This document shows, piece after piece, positions 1 through 12,582 of a DNA stretch of 64,000 nt. Positions within the stretch are counted from its first letter, which is position 1, and each line of letters opens with the position of its first letter. The DNA comes from Straminergon stramineum. Its lineage: Eukaryota > Streptophyta > Bryopsida > Hypnales > Calliergonaceae. Position numbers and translations under genes: made by a program. The DNA lies in NCBI GenBank assembly GCA_963920665.1, contig OY987266.1, forward strand, positions 8,809,001 through 8,873,000. Direction: 5' to 3'. The notes beneath the pieces are model-generated. The model made no database searches, was not told where the DNA came from, and was given only the letters and a program-made list of their open reading frames with translations.

Positions 1-1295
1 TATCAAGGACAAAGAAAAATACCTAAGAGCACGGGGTCCTCCACATAAATCATATCCAAATTTCCTTGGTTATAAATGACAAAGTAATGTACAACTGATG
101 GAAAATGAGATCAGTAGAACATAGATAATGTCATTGATGTATTGGTGACCCCCGCTCATGCATAAACGCCAAGATACTAACAAGTTTTTGCCAAGGACTC
201 TAACATCTCACTAATAGTAAGTTTACACCAATGCATAATTACACTAACATCAAGTTCACAACATACTCATCCCTCTTACATGAACTCCAAATCAATGAGG
301 ATTTCACGAATCTAACACTTATTAGCTTCACAAGAAAAAATTTGCCAATCTAATTGTCATGGATGATTTTCTTGGCAAGATGTCTTTGCCGACCAGATAA
401 TAGAATTGACTTCCATGTGTTTCCATAGGAATATTGCCCTGCCATCAGTGAACCAAACTTCCCGTGCAAAAAGGGGAAGAGAAATCTCTTCCCCACCAAC
501 TCGAAGGATGTTGTCTTCTATATCAATGGAGCACTGCACCCACCCACAATGGGAGCCATGAAATGAGCTACAGAGAGTGTCAAAGCGGGCATGTCTTCTA
601 TTTTGGATCCTCAGTGTGGAAATTTGAAGCTACCGCAGCAATACAAGGGAAATTGAAACAGGCTTTAGAGCCATGCTTCTTTGATGCTGATAATGAAGCA
701 TGATCATCAAGACCAAAAATGAACTCCAGATCCGGTTGACGAAGGAACATGGATAGAAAATCTGCCCTATCTACAGGGGTGCATTTCCCCAGTACATCAA
801 ACTTCAGGAGAACATTCAATTAAACTAAAAAAGAGCGCACAAGAATTGTTACATCACAGAAAAACCATGAATTTCAACATTGCTCCCCGAATTCACATCT
901 GTTTTGGGCTGTTTTTCATGCATGTTGAAATGCATAAGCAAGAAGAGGATTAATGAAGGAACCCTGAACTTTGGAAAGCACATCAGGACTGGAATTTCAC
1001 TTGAGAGGAGCAACGTGAATTTGACCTACAATTACAATTTCTTATTGCCCTACTCCCCTTGCTAGACCTTTGTATTGGTTGTTTAGCCATCACCCTGAGA
1101 AGCCTGCACTTTCATTTCATTCAGGTGAAGAACAATGGGGTTTATTTACACACAAGAAAGTACCAAGTTAACCCCAACAAATTGGATCCACTAAGATATC
1201 AATGTACAGAAACTCAAACTGTTCATATTTGATTTCTCAAAGTTCAAAGAATCAACACATGCAATCATGCACCCAGAGGAGATTCGGAATCTCAG
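1..1295. repeat. Duplicated noncoding block P, copy 1
   Basis: This block recurs as diverged copies at about 16274-17583 and 32338-33042. The first bases match 16274 onward almost perfectly, and the stretch around 549 (gggagccatgaaatgagcta) recurs near 16808 and 32338. The end of the block (gtacagaaactcaaac, then a run ending tgcaatca) is shared by all three. Short ORFs here are not conserved between copies, so I see no gene. The three copies mark the starts of large duplicated segments. Confidence 0.75.
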
Positions 1296-1429
1296 CCAGG
1301 ACCAGGCTGACTGTATTATATTAGAAAGGGTCATTGCATTAATGACGTTTGTGTGTGGCCCAGGCCAGGACCAAGCAATCAATATTACCTTAGAGAGGTT
1401 ATTATTTTAGAGAGGTTCTATTGTATCAT

Positions 1430-2200
1430 CTTCCTTGACACTTTCGAAATGATCCATTTGAGCTTCCACGGATATGGAAGCAGTTAATTTACTTGTGGCA
1501 GTTTGGGCACTTAAGAAGCTAGAATGAGAGGAAAGGAGAACAGGGTTAAGTTATGTCTCAACATATTGAAATACTTTGTCGAAAGAGCCATACCCTCCTA
1601 CTTGGTCTAGGCATCCATAGATTGCCAACTTGGATATTAGAGCACCACTTAACTTCCTGGACTTCCACATCACGTGAATAGTTTCCAACAATCCCTGGTG
1701 CTTGCCAGCCATCCCAAAGTGCAAGAATATCTTACATACTCCCATCTTTAGGCATCTGATTGAGAAATCGTGGTGCTATGCGCTACACTGTCCACAATGC
1801 CAACAGTTCCGTTTTCATCACAACACTTCAAGAATTAATTGCGGACATCCGAATGGATAGATAGAGTTTGCTTTTCCATCCAGCTAGGTTGGATCATTCA
1901 TTCTCTGTCTAGAGCAGGACTGGTGCAATCAGGCATGAGAACAAAGGTTTACCCATTCTGTGCATATTATACCGAATTCAAAGTATATAAAATACAAAGA
2001 ACAGCGGATGAAAAGAAGGTCAAATCAGAGCACCCCTCCAATCCTCTCATACCCATGTGTGAAGCTGCATAGTAATTGTGGGAGAGAAAATCCCGTCTGG
2101 GTGCCACACAGAAGCCAGTGCGATGACCCCGAAAGATGCTGTGTAGGACTTCATTTAAGATTAATCTGTTCTGCAGGCGGAAGCCAACTGTGAGGCCTCC
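1430..2200. repeat. Duplicated noncoding block Q, copy 1
   Basis: The block is similar to 38690-39470. Both begin ttccttgacact and share the phrases gaatgagaggaaaggaga, tctgtccagagcagg-type text and gccacac(a/c)gaagccagtgcga. Reading frames are broken differently in the two copies, so no protein is supported. From about 2201 to 2785 I see only unique-looking sequence, with a short direct repeat (ggtctcctaccttgaag) at about 2739-2785. Confidence 0.6.
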
Positions 2201-2789
2201 ACCACCAAACCAACCCAGGCAACGATTATTTCCTGAGATCGATCCATCTGTGCATCCTGATTCCTGAGAAACAGAGTTTCACAATGTTCAAGACCATGAA
2301 TTCCCTGCTTCGAAGGGAATCCATCACTGACCTCCACGATGTACGTGTAAATGGAGCATAATCGGTGGACATGGAGAAGCCGCTGCCTGTTTCAGTCACT
2401 ACAGTAGAGTTCCTCCAATGCCCCGGAGATTTCAGCCTCCATCTACAGCTGCCCTCCTTTCGAACCCTGAAGTGCCAAATGGCCAAGACAAGCCCATTTG
2501 TGCAGGAGTGGAAATTTCTCATCGAACTTACTGTCGTGAGCTTCAAGGTCGGAAGGGAATGAAAAGAAGCCGGATGCCACTTGACACGTTGTGACTGCTA
2601 TGGTCAGAAGACCCCTTTGAACATTGGTACTAAAAAGACTTATTGGATGAATTCACAATTTCGTTGGCGAAGAATGGTGTATTTGGAAATGTTTCACATG
2701 TGCTTTGGTCAACTCCACTATGAAGATTTATTCTAGGTCTCCTACCTTGAAGCTCATGGGATGCAAAGGTCTCCTACCTTGAAGTTTAA

Positions 2790-3713
2790 CCCCTAAAGGA
2801 CCAAGGTGTGTTTTTTGGCAACATAACTTTTTTGGGCAAGTATGTGTGACTAGAGATTTTCATATTTTTGGTCCAAACTTTAATAGAAGGTGTGGACGAG
2901 GAATATCTTTCATTTGCACTAAATTTTAGGGCATTTGAAAATATGAGTCAAAAGTTATGGCCTAATAAGTAGTTTGTTTCTCAACTGGGGCAGTCTAGGC
3001 AAATCTGAAAAAATCACTTTTTCCAAAAATAAAAATGTGAAATTGGTTTTCTAGATTTAGATATACATAGAAAGCTTTGAATCATTCCATTTTGATCAAT
3101 GACTCAAAAGCTACGAGATCTTTTAGTTTGCAAGCAAGTATGGATTCTCTACTCTAAAATAAACTTTGAAGTCCTTTATTTGACTCAATTTTCAATATTT
3201 CTTGAAAAAAATAAAATCATATGATGCAGATTGTTTATAACAACATTACAACCATTAGGATTGACATTTTTCAATTCCATTAGTAAATTGTTAAGAAATT
3301 TAGTATTTTGAATCATTCACTACATCTTTCTACTTACTATTTTTTTCCTATATGTTGCACAATTCCAAATGATTTGAAAATTTTCAAGCATGTAGCCAAC
3401 TTGCATTGAAGAATGAATCTAAAGAAGCTCACCATTTTGGACATTTTTTCATACAAATGTAAACTTGTGAAGTGCAGCTACTTGTTTTTTCACAAGGTCC
3501 CCAAAAGGATTTTTGTCACTTCAAATGCTAATATCTTTCAATCTACAAGGTGGAATTTTCTGAATTTTTTCCACATCTTCTCAATCTAGTGTACTACAAG
3601 ATCCTACGGTTACATGTGTCAAAAAATGATATTTTTGAAAATTTTGGTACTTGTATTAGAAATGGCAATTTTTGAGGTTTTTTGGTGATAACATAGTCAA
3701 AGAACTTTAGGGG
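2790..3713. mobile_element. TTAA-flanked non-autonomous DNA transposon, family B copy 1
   Basis: The 924-bp segment starts CCCCTAAAGGACC and ends CTTTAGGGG, and both ends are directly bordered by TTAA (2786-2789 and 3714-3717). A related segment of 922 bp lies at 40953-41874 with the same TTAA borders. There is no coding capacity. TTAA targets with CCC-starting termini are typical of piggyBac-type elements; Kolobok and Sola3 also use TTAA, so the superfamily is open. Confidence 0.65.
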
Positions 3714-3717
3714 TTAA

Positions 3718-4335
3718 GAATGTCATCATAGTTTTTGAAAGACTTTGTGAAAGCCTTTATCTTGTTTGTTATGTGCAATTCATAACAATAGTCTCATTTG
3801 CTTTCAGATTGGGGAGAACTTTAATCTATCTCTCATCTCAATACTAGCAATTCAACAACAAGATCAAATTGACCATGGAGACACTACAAACATGACAATG
3901 ATCCATGCTTGTAATAAGTGTGTATCAAAACTAATGTGCCAAGTGTTTCATTATTTTCTAATTTCTAAAAATAAAAATGTCAGCAATGTAATTTTCAAGA
4001 CACTTTGGTTATTGTTCATGCTCTAGGACTATGTAGAAGTTTGTATTACTATATAATACTCCTCAATATAGATCAATTATATAATTGGGTGATTGCTCAA
4101 AACACATGTACTATTTTACACCACACTTTGTTTGTTGGTTTTTTTCTTTTGCCATAACTTTTGCATTCGGGCTTAAAATGACTCAAGCATACATTAAATT
4201 GAAAATTTAATTACTAACATCTTTCATTTGGAAGTTATTACAACAAGTAATTATTTTCATGTTCTAATACAACACATACTTGTTATGTGTCATTAGATGT
4301 AGTTCAACATGACTATACAAACTTGTATAACTAGT
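3718..4335. other. Noncoding AT-rich stretch with a truncated family C end
   Basis: No gene is supported. At 4087 the sequence GGGTGATTGC followed by caaaacacatgtact matches the left terminus of the family C elements found at 14965 and 22666. No matching right end was found before the next repeat begins at about 4336, so it is probably truncated. Confidence 0.4.
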
Positions 4336-5460
4336 GTATATGTCAATTCATGCACCTTACATGTCAAATGTACAAATGAACACCATGTTTCAATTCAAAT
4401 AGGGCTTCTCAAACCTGTAAGGATTAACCCTTGAAGGACGCTAAGGCCCTAAAGTAAAGTGGCCAATAGATGACTTTCAAGAATATCATACAAAATGAAG
4501 AGCACTCCTATTGGTCCAAAAAATTGGATCTTTTTTTACTACGTTCCTTGGTGATAGGTCTTGTACTCTCATAGTTGGGGACCCAAGTATAGTCTAAATT
4601 CTTGAAATTGTAAAGATGTATTATAAAAATGAAACTTAGTAGAATAGTTTAATGACAATTTGCAAACTAAAGTGATAAAATGTGATATGTCCATGTTGTT
4701 AGATTATATCCATCACTAACTCATATTTTCCAATGAAATTTGAAATCCAAAATTGGTAATTCTTTCTAAAATGGATAATTATAGATTGAATATTTGCAAT
4801 TTTCTAATGAATTCTTTTACCTTGAGTTCAAAATGTTAAGATCTACTTATAGTGATGTTTTGAGATTTTGATTTGACTTTTTTGTTGAAGTCATTTTGTA
4901 AGAGTCATTTGTTGAAATAAAAAAACTAGTTTTTTAGGTCAAACCTACTTGTGCACCTTGAAATAGAACACAAGAATTTGCAATCTTGTAGATGGATGGA
5001 AAAAACAAGTTTCTATGTATTTAGGACATATATGCAATCATTAGTTGTTTGAAATTTGAACATTTGGCCAATCCTCGAAAGGTGAAAGGCCTAGGAAGGC
5101 CAATTTGGAACATCTATAACATGGTATTCTTGTGTATTTGACATATAAGGTGGATGAATTGAGGTATGCAATAGTGGCGATGTTTGGTACGCTTGTCATA
5201 GAATCAATGCATGGCGCTCCAAATTTGAATCATTATTGCACTTTCAACATGTTTTAGAAGCTACAAAATGATCACATATTCTATGCATATGGTCACATAT
5301 TTCAGCATGATAAGGTGCAGGATATAATGTGACATTCAAATGAAAGATGCTGCTTTGTTGAATTATCAATCCAATGGCTGTGAATCTTGCCATATTTCAG
5401 TACTTAATTTTGTTTTCTAGGACCGAGTCAGATCCAATACTGTATATACGGTTCCCCACA
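4336..5460. repeat. Dispersed repeat family A, copy 1
   Basis: This repeat of about 1 kb has diverged copies at 17912-19800, 39476-40200 (partial) and 50311-51330. Copies start near tgtatatgtca(a/g)tcatgcacct. They carry a TTAACCCTTGAAGGA-like motif about 90 bp in, and finish with text about a bordered gttccccacagg (this copy and 19785). The TTAACCC motif and a degenerate TTTAGGGGTGAA counterpart in copy 2 suggest kinship with the TTAA-type elements. No ORF is conserved among copies. Confidence 0.65.
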
Positions 5461-5519
5461 GGCCTGTAAGCGGTATTCACAACAATTCAGAATTTGCAGC
5501 CTGAGCATACTTCAAAATG

Positions 5520-6260
5520 GAAGGCCACCTTCTAATCAGGTCATTCCGATTGCATTCAGACTTGAAGAAGAAGGCCGTTTATGCATACAATTGTGCTTAT
5601 TGGTACCGAGAGAATCGAGTCTGAAGAACATCTGAAGAAGAAAGCCCAAAGGCGTTCGAAAGTCCACTTCATGAACATTACTTCAACAACTCGATCAGTT
5701 ACTCCTCCATCCCACTCAGACACACTGTTTGAGTGAAGCTGCATATTGGGAATCAAAGAGAAAAACCCATCGAAGTTCGGTGCCGTACATTGCAAGGGCC
5801 AGTGCGATGACCCAAAGCCATACTGCGAAGTCTACTTTTCACAATCGTTCTGGAGGTGGAAGGAAATATTCCACGATTGTTGATTCTATCTACTGAAAAA
5901 TAGAGTTTCATAATGATGACATACCTTCAATGGGAAGCAATGGAGCGCCATGTCGGAATAGAGCACAATCTGGAATTGAAAAGCCTGTTTCGAACAATAT
6001 GTGTCCCATCAACTTCAGTGAGATTCAGCATCCATTGAAAACTCTCCTGGTTTCTAATCCAGTAAATCAGCAAAACTTTGCAGAAAAGACAAAAAATACA
6101 TGCAAAATTCTACTTGGAAGTGTGCACTATTTGCAAGAAGAGAATTGAAATTGTTGGCTTGCAAAATTTTAGAGAGAAGCCCCATGAAAAGCAGGAGAGG
6201 CAACTTATCAACTTTTGACAAACTAATTTATCATAGGACTTGAAATTTTTAGTTCATCTT
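5520..6260. repeat. Duplicated noncoding block R, copy 1
   Basis: The block matches 40225-40945 over its whole length and 38262-38580 in part. Shared text includes ttctaatcaggtcatt, aggaacatct-like runs and ccatcccactgagacacactgtt. In this copy the sequence runs straight on into 6262 and beyond. In the 40-kb copy the same junction is interrupted by a TTAA-flanked element, so this copy shows the approximate empty site. No gene seen. Confidence 0.65.
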
Positions 6261-6261
6261 T

Positions 6262-8260
6262 TCATTTACAACAAAGACAAAGCTACTCCTAAAGTTTTGT
6301 TTCACCCAATACACATAGAAGTGTAAACATCATGAGATTCAACAAAAGAGTGTGATTGGTTGAAAGACAAAATAGTGAGTTGCACTAGTGGGACATATAA
6401 AGATTTGTTGTAATGAAATTGTGTCTGTATTTCTCTTAGATGATATTTTCCCACATTATTAGAGATGCTCTTTGTAGTTTAGTATACACATTCAATATGA
6501 TAAGTAGGTACAAAATCTTGACTTTTGTTGCATAGAGATTAGAAAAGTTTAAAAAAATGCATATTTCTAGATTCTATTGTGCATGGGGCTCAATTTCCAA
6601 AGCAAATGGCCCACATCGACAACATAAACCATCATCATGAAATGCACCGTTCATTTCTCTCACAGATTTTCTTCATAATCCCCTACTATCAAGGAAGATT
6701 GTCGTAACTAGAGATCATAGATTTCTAATACGCCCTAATGGACAATTAGCACAACATTTCCTCAATTGTCATTTATTTCTACATTTCCCATCAGTTGGTT
6801 ACATTCGGCAATCCCCTTCTCATTGAGATTTGCTGCAAAAAATGGCCCTCCACATTGGGTTCCACCCTCCACGTTACCATTTTTTGCAACAAATCCCTCT
6901 TTGTTGCGGATTGCCCTACAAGTAAAGCTCCTAAACGAAGTCCTAAACAAGCTCTTCTTATTCTTACACAGCGAGGTCCTCAATAATGGAACATAAAAAC
7001 TCCTTATTTTTATAAAGACAAAATTGATATTAACAGTGTTTGCAAGTTGTGCCTTTGAAAGTTGGCATAGTGATCCTCCCAATCTGAAACAAAAAATTAT
7101 AGCCATCGAAAAAGATGCCATAGATGTGTAAACTTCCAGAGATCCATCCGTGGATCCTGAGAAACAAATTTCCACAACACCACCACTTCTTGAGCAATCC
7201 ACTGGAGCGAACTTCAGTTCTCAAAGTTTTCAGGAAGCAAGGAACTGAAGTTGCAATCAGGGCTTTTATTTGGGCATTACTATGCCAAATTGTGCCAAAA
7301 AAAAAATTTTGGCTAAAACAATTTTGATGCTAGGGTGATCATTTGAACATCAACTATTGGTATCTAAAATTTTGAGATTCACAATTTTTTTTTGCATTGA
7401 ATGGAAAATCGGAAAGTATTTCACATGTATGAACTTGGTCAATTCATTTTGTGGTATGTTCTATGTAGTAAAATCCCAAACATACACCTTCCCATTTTTG
7501 TCTATGAGGAAAACATTCTTATCCAAGTGGATGCTAATATGACTTTGTGAATTCCCTGTGTGCAAGCAATGATGACCTAAAAGCATTTTCACTTCTAAAT
7601 TGATGAATGTATAATGAATGAACCTTTTTCTATGCATATAAATTGCATGGATGTGTTCATGAAATTCACAAGATCATCACTTTTCAACTCCATTTTAGCC
7701 CTATACATCTACCCCATTTCCCCATTATGTTGTCATTATGCAACCATAAATATAGTTCTTACTAATATACATGCACCCATATTCTTCAAGTGTCCAACTA
7801 ACAACACCTACATTGGAAGCAAAAAGTGATACAAAGACTTGGGACTACCGTAAAAATTCATTACCCAAGATGTCCATCCTAAATTGAGAGGCAATCAATT
7901 TGGATATACTTCTAGACAATACTAGGTAAATTCACAACTTTTTCATACAAGTGTCCAAATAATACATTCTAAAGTGCGTTGGAATCCTCCTTCACTTACC
8001 AATGAGATTCAATAAAAGAACAAATGCTCAATAGTAGCAACTATGCGGAGATGCGATTACTATTAGTGACATACGTCAAATTACTTTTCGTTACATTTCC
8101 TTGCACCAGACCAAGCGTAACTTTGAGGTCGCAAATTGGGTTTGTCAACTTTGGAGTTTGTGTGCTCCTCATCTGGCCCGTTGTTGGCTTGGCGATGCTT
8201 GCTTTGTCTGGTTTGCCGATTAATGATTGTTAACAAGTCTCTCCAACTAAGTTTAGTACA
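6262..8260. repeat. Duplicated noncoding block S, copy 1
   Basis: The parts 6370-6790 and 7440-8260 correspond to 20925-21340 and 19925-20700, but in the opposite order. The stretch at 7330-7480 recurs near 42180-42290, and that at 7140-7260 near 33390-33520. ORFs of up to 146 codons occur here but are not preserved in the copies. No gene is supported. Short unique sequence follows to about 8880. Confidence 0.55.
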
Positions 8261-8889
8261 CACGTTTAGCTAATTGGTGAGTGGATTATCCTCGAAACAA
8301 TGTTTGCAAGCTGTTCCTTCGCAAATTGGCTACTTTTTCAATCCAAAACAATAAAATAATAGCCATCAAGAAAAATGGTATATATAATGTATACCACCTA
8401 TCACCAATAAGTTCTGGTCTTATTTATCAGTTTTGAATCCGGTGACCATTCCACTTCTTTTTTGGAAGCAAATACTCTTCTCGAGCAGAGTGTTTCTATT
8501 CAACAAATTTCTCTTGTTACATGAGCTGAACAATTAAACAATTCAAAATGTCAGAAAACTAGAAGGCTTAGCTCATATAAATTTAATTGGACGGCACTCT
8601 GCTGTTGGGTGAATATGCCGAAGAGTCATCAAAGAAACGTAAATAAAACACTGAGGAAAACAATGCGGATCATATCATCCAAGGCAATTAGTATAATGCA
8701 AAGGTCAGTCTCATATTGCTGATAGACCAGGCGATGGACCACATTTGAGACTGCACTTGCTCTTTTCTTCCCACGACCTTTTTTTAATCGCCCCACACTG
8801 GGCATCACAAGCGATCCAAAGCTAGCAAGACGATTCTTGTGCAATCCCGCCAACTGATTGCAGGGTCAAAAATCGTAGTGTCCATGGAT

Positions 8890-10422
8890 CGGATGTGTCA
8901 ACACATGTACTGAATATATAAATGGGAAACGGGAGACCCAGGCATGGCCACATTGTATAGACTATTGTTCTGAACATCGATGCACAAAATCCCACGGCCC
9001 GAGGAGTCGGCTTTGTTGTCCGTACATCTTCCGAGCCTACACGATTTTAAGCTCCCACGGAAGTCCGGCATTGTAGCCACAGCAATGAGCAGCAGGAGAC
9101 GTGTTTACGTTAGCCTGGTTCAGGGACTAACTAAATTGGTCAAAGGCGTGTTCCTCGTTGAGCTCTGCTATAACTTCAGATTTCAAGCAAGACTCGTTCG
9201 ACAGACATTGAGCCTTCACTAATGCGCTTCCGGCCTCCCTTGCACCACTTGGTCTTTTTGTGTGTACACTACACTGTTTCCATAGGGATTCGGCTTGGGA
9301 GTGGGATTGCGTAGATTGAGCTTGAGCGAGGGGTCTTGCTGCTGCTCTCAAGATCGAGCTCAGCTTGTGGGCGATCTGGAAGTGCATCCAGTAGCAATTA
9401 CTGATGATTCAATATCCTAATTTCGTTCATTCAAGTGCACGAAGTTAGCTCCAGGGGTGCGTTCAAGAAGTGTGGATTGTGTGGAGAAGCGGCTAGTTTC
9501 TCTAGCATCCTAAAGACTTTGCAGTGAGTTTCATTTTGGACGTTGGTAGCATGTTATTGTGGTTGGGAGAGTGGCATCATGCATGGAAAGTGATGGGAGT
9601 TTTCCTTGTCACTTTCTCCTTCCTTCTTTGCAACTTTACTGAAGAGGGCGCTTTGATTCGCAGCATCGGTACATTGTGTTCTTGGTTTCATTTTGTTTGC
9701 GACTTTCTATAACTTCAGCTTCCAAGCAATGGTTCAGCGTAACTGAACTCATTTCTTCTCGTTGTTTCTATCTATCCTCCACGCTGCTTGGGCATTCGAC
9801 TTGGTCTTCAGATTGGGCAGAGCTTGAGCGAAGAGTATCGTCAATGCGCAAGGGTTTGTGGGCCATCTGGAAGGCTATTGGCTATCAATGATTTGTGATC
9901 TCAATTTTGTTCAGGTGCTAAGCGCTAGCTCCTGTGATTCGTTTGCAAGCTTCGGTTGGCGTGGAGGCTGCATTCTATGGCGTCTTGCGGAATTGGTGGT
10001 GAGTTAGGATTTGTGCTTTGCAGTATGTGTTGCATTCAAGTCAGTGATGGGAGTTTTCTTTGTCACCTTCTCGCTATTTTCTTGCAGCTTTCTTTAAATG
10101 AGCTTTACCCAACACCAGTTGTAAATTTGGTTTCATTGCTTTGGGAACTTGTATAGCACTTGGTCTTCTTCTGATCCTGTACTGCATCCCAATTCTTTAT
10201 GGGGTCCATTAGGTAGCATTTCTTGTAATCCACTTCATAATCTCCTAAGTTCAACTTCAATTGCCTCTGTAAACCTCAATTGTTGTGGTTAGCCCACCTA
10301 GTTTGAATGCACTTTCCATCAGATGAAGTGTTTTCTTGTGAAGTGCATCTCATGGCTGTGCAATTTGTGTCCACAAGAAGCCTTCTATTTGGTGAGTGTG
10401 TGTGATCTTCAAGAGAGTAGCC
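8890..10422 (+). promoter_or_regulatory. Upstream region of kinase copy 1, duplicated at 27145-28583
   Basis: The region is colinear with the sequence before the intact kinase at 28584. Both contain a two-copy tandem module: here about 9168-9704 and 9705-10160, each opening with ctataacttcag-like text and containing gagcttgagcgaagag- or gagcgaggggtctt-type runs and a cttgcggaattggtggtgag-like run. It probably holds promoter and 5' leader, but no transcription start can be placed. The last bases before the ATG (agagagtagcc) are identical in the two loci. Confidence 0.5.
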
Positions 10423-11775
10423 ATGGCCAATGAGCCCAACCCACATGCTGCCCCAATCTCTACAGAGCCATTTTACTCAGCACATATTGAGAGCTGGAGG
10501 GGGGCTATGGAAACATTGGATGCGAAAGATGAGCAGACGAAGGTGAAGGCGGAGATCGAAGAGTCCAAAGTGCATTGGAGTGAGTTGACTAGTTCTTACT
10601 ATACAGTTGTGGAGGGTCTAACTATGGACTCGCCTTCCACTTCGCAGCCTGAGTGGTTTTATAAAGTGGGAACACCAAAGTGGAAGTTCGAGGTTGCTGA
10701 GGACAATGTGCGGGTGTTCCGGAGTTTGCAAGAGAAATATCTTGGGGGGTTCTTCCTTGATGAAAATGATCTGGGACCCAATTCTACTCAACAGTTACTT
10801 GAGTGGATGCTTAGTGATGATGGTCCTACTAAATTTGAATTTGGGTTGAGTAGTGAAATTCCATTTGCGGAGGGAGGGCAAGCAGAACTCTTCCATGCTC
10901 ACTCGATACGTATGGATGATGGCAAAAAAAGAGATATATTTGTTATGAAGGTGTTTAAGGAAGGAACATCTATGAAAGACCTTGTTAAACTCCTTCCGAC
11001 TACCATGCTCGTTGATGATGAAACATGCATTGAGGGTTTGTTTGGACATAACCTTATTAATTGTAACATTATAGGCGGTGCACGATTGTTGAAGTCCATT
11101 GGTAGGTTTGCTTTCCTTATGTTGAGAGCTTGGGGAGACTTGCGAAAGCTCATCAACAAAAGAATGTTACATTTCAATAACCAAAGCTCACTGTTTCCAG
11201 ATGATATGGCTTTTTACATCATACATCATATTGCCAAGGGGATGAAAGGTTTACATGAAAGAGGCATTTTACACTGGGACCTCAAAGCTGCCAATGTACT
11301 AGTTGTTGGCTTTGATACTGGTGAAGAGGATTCTTTTTACACTATTGACCCAATCAACTTGTAGCTACATAAATTTATTTGCCTAGTAGCTGATTTTGAA
11401 TGCTCTGTTGGAGTTGTGGGGACGGGATTTTGGAGGGCACCTGAAATATTAGAAGCTGTCAAGAACCGGACTATTTTCCAAAAGCCGGAATTGTTCACCA
11501 AACAAACAGATGTCTATAGTTTTTGAATGACTTGCTATGAAGTCTTATCCGGTCATTTGCCTTTTGAAGAGCTACGACAAAATGACTATGAGGGTGTCAT
11601 TAGTGGTGCAAGGCCCATGCTGCCTAGACAAACACCTCCTTGGATTGGGGATTTAATGAATAGGTGTTGGCACAAGGATCCTTCAATGAGGCCGCCATTT
11701 GAAGAAATTGTAGAGATTCTTGAACCTCATCTTCTAAATGAGGAAGAAGAAGAAATTGAAGAAGAATACTCCTAG
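10423..11775 (+). pseudogene. Protein kinase pseudogene (copy 1)
   Basis: This is a 451-codon relic of a soluble serine/threonine-type kinase, aligned end to end with the intact gene at 28584-29933. The start ATG follows the same leader as the intact copy and opens MANEPN. An N-terminal extension of about 140 residues precedes the kinase fold, which has an AEGGQAELF loop and a VMKVF lysine strand. The copy is disabled. The HRD motif reads HWD. A TAG at 11362-11364 replaces the paralogue's CAG. A TGA at 11524-11526 replaces a GGA in the SFGM motif. After the stops the frame stays open to a C-terminal acidic tail and TAG at 11773, so decay is by point mutation without net frameshift. A truncated 313-residue product lacking the activation segment could still be made, but could not be an active kinase. 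Confidence 0.88.
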
Positions 11776-12579
11776 GAGTTATGTTTGGCACTACTTCCAA
11801 TTTCAATTGTATTTAGCTTTTGATGTTTAACATGTTTAGATATATGTGGAGTTGTAGAATGACATGGATATTACCATGTATTCATTAGTTGGGAAAAGGA
11901 TTTATTTATCTTAATTTGGATTTAAGGAAAAAATTGAATTTTTTTTTTAATCTAAAGTAATCATGTAGGGTTTGAAGATGCTTTGGTATTTGGTTTGAAT
12001 TAAGTTACTCAGTTCTTCAAAAGATTGCTTCTTTTTTTGATGTGTGGTTTGTCAAGGCTAAATTTCCCATTGGCATCATAATTGCAAACTACTTCTTGTG
12101 AAATGTCCAACTTGGGGAGATTTGTAGTCACAAAATATCAACATGATCTTTCACAAAAGTGGTTGTAGGTTTGGAGATGTTTGTATTATTCAAAGTTCTT
12201 ATTCAAGGCCATATTAGCCACCACATCATATTAATAGTTTGGAAGGAGTGATGGTATGAAGTCATTATACAAAACATTTTTCGACCTTTAAATATTCAAG
12301 ATCTAGAAATAATTCCAAGTTCATTTAAATTAAGTCACAAATCAAATCAAGACATTTAAAAAAATATATGGCTTTTATCTTTTATAATAATTTAATAATA
12401 TAATAAATTTCATTTCCTTCACAATTACCATAAAGAAGATAGAAATTGAGGTTTGATCCACAATTATAGGATTGCTTATAAGATATTGCAAGATTATATG
12501 TCAAAAAGAAAATAGGGTGAATTCAATGAACAAAAGATGATTCAAGAATCAAATTCAATATCCCTACCAACAAGTACTA
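11776..12579. repeat. 3' flank of kinase copy 1, duplicated at 29934-30760
   Basis: The noncoding sequence is colinear with the flank of the intact kinase, for example ggagttgtagaatgacatgg, aggccatattagccac and gtgatggtatgaagtcatt. It includes the putative 3' UTR. No gene. It ends at a 3-bp target duplication where a CACTA element is inserted in this copy only. Confidence 0.7.
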
Positions 12580-12582
12580 CTA

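Noticed and set aside
6762..7202. 146-codon minus-strand ORF
   Set aside because: Not preserved in the duplicated block at 20-21 kb or 33 kb, and no recognisable motif.
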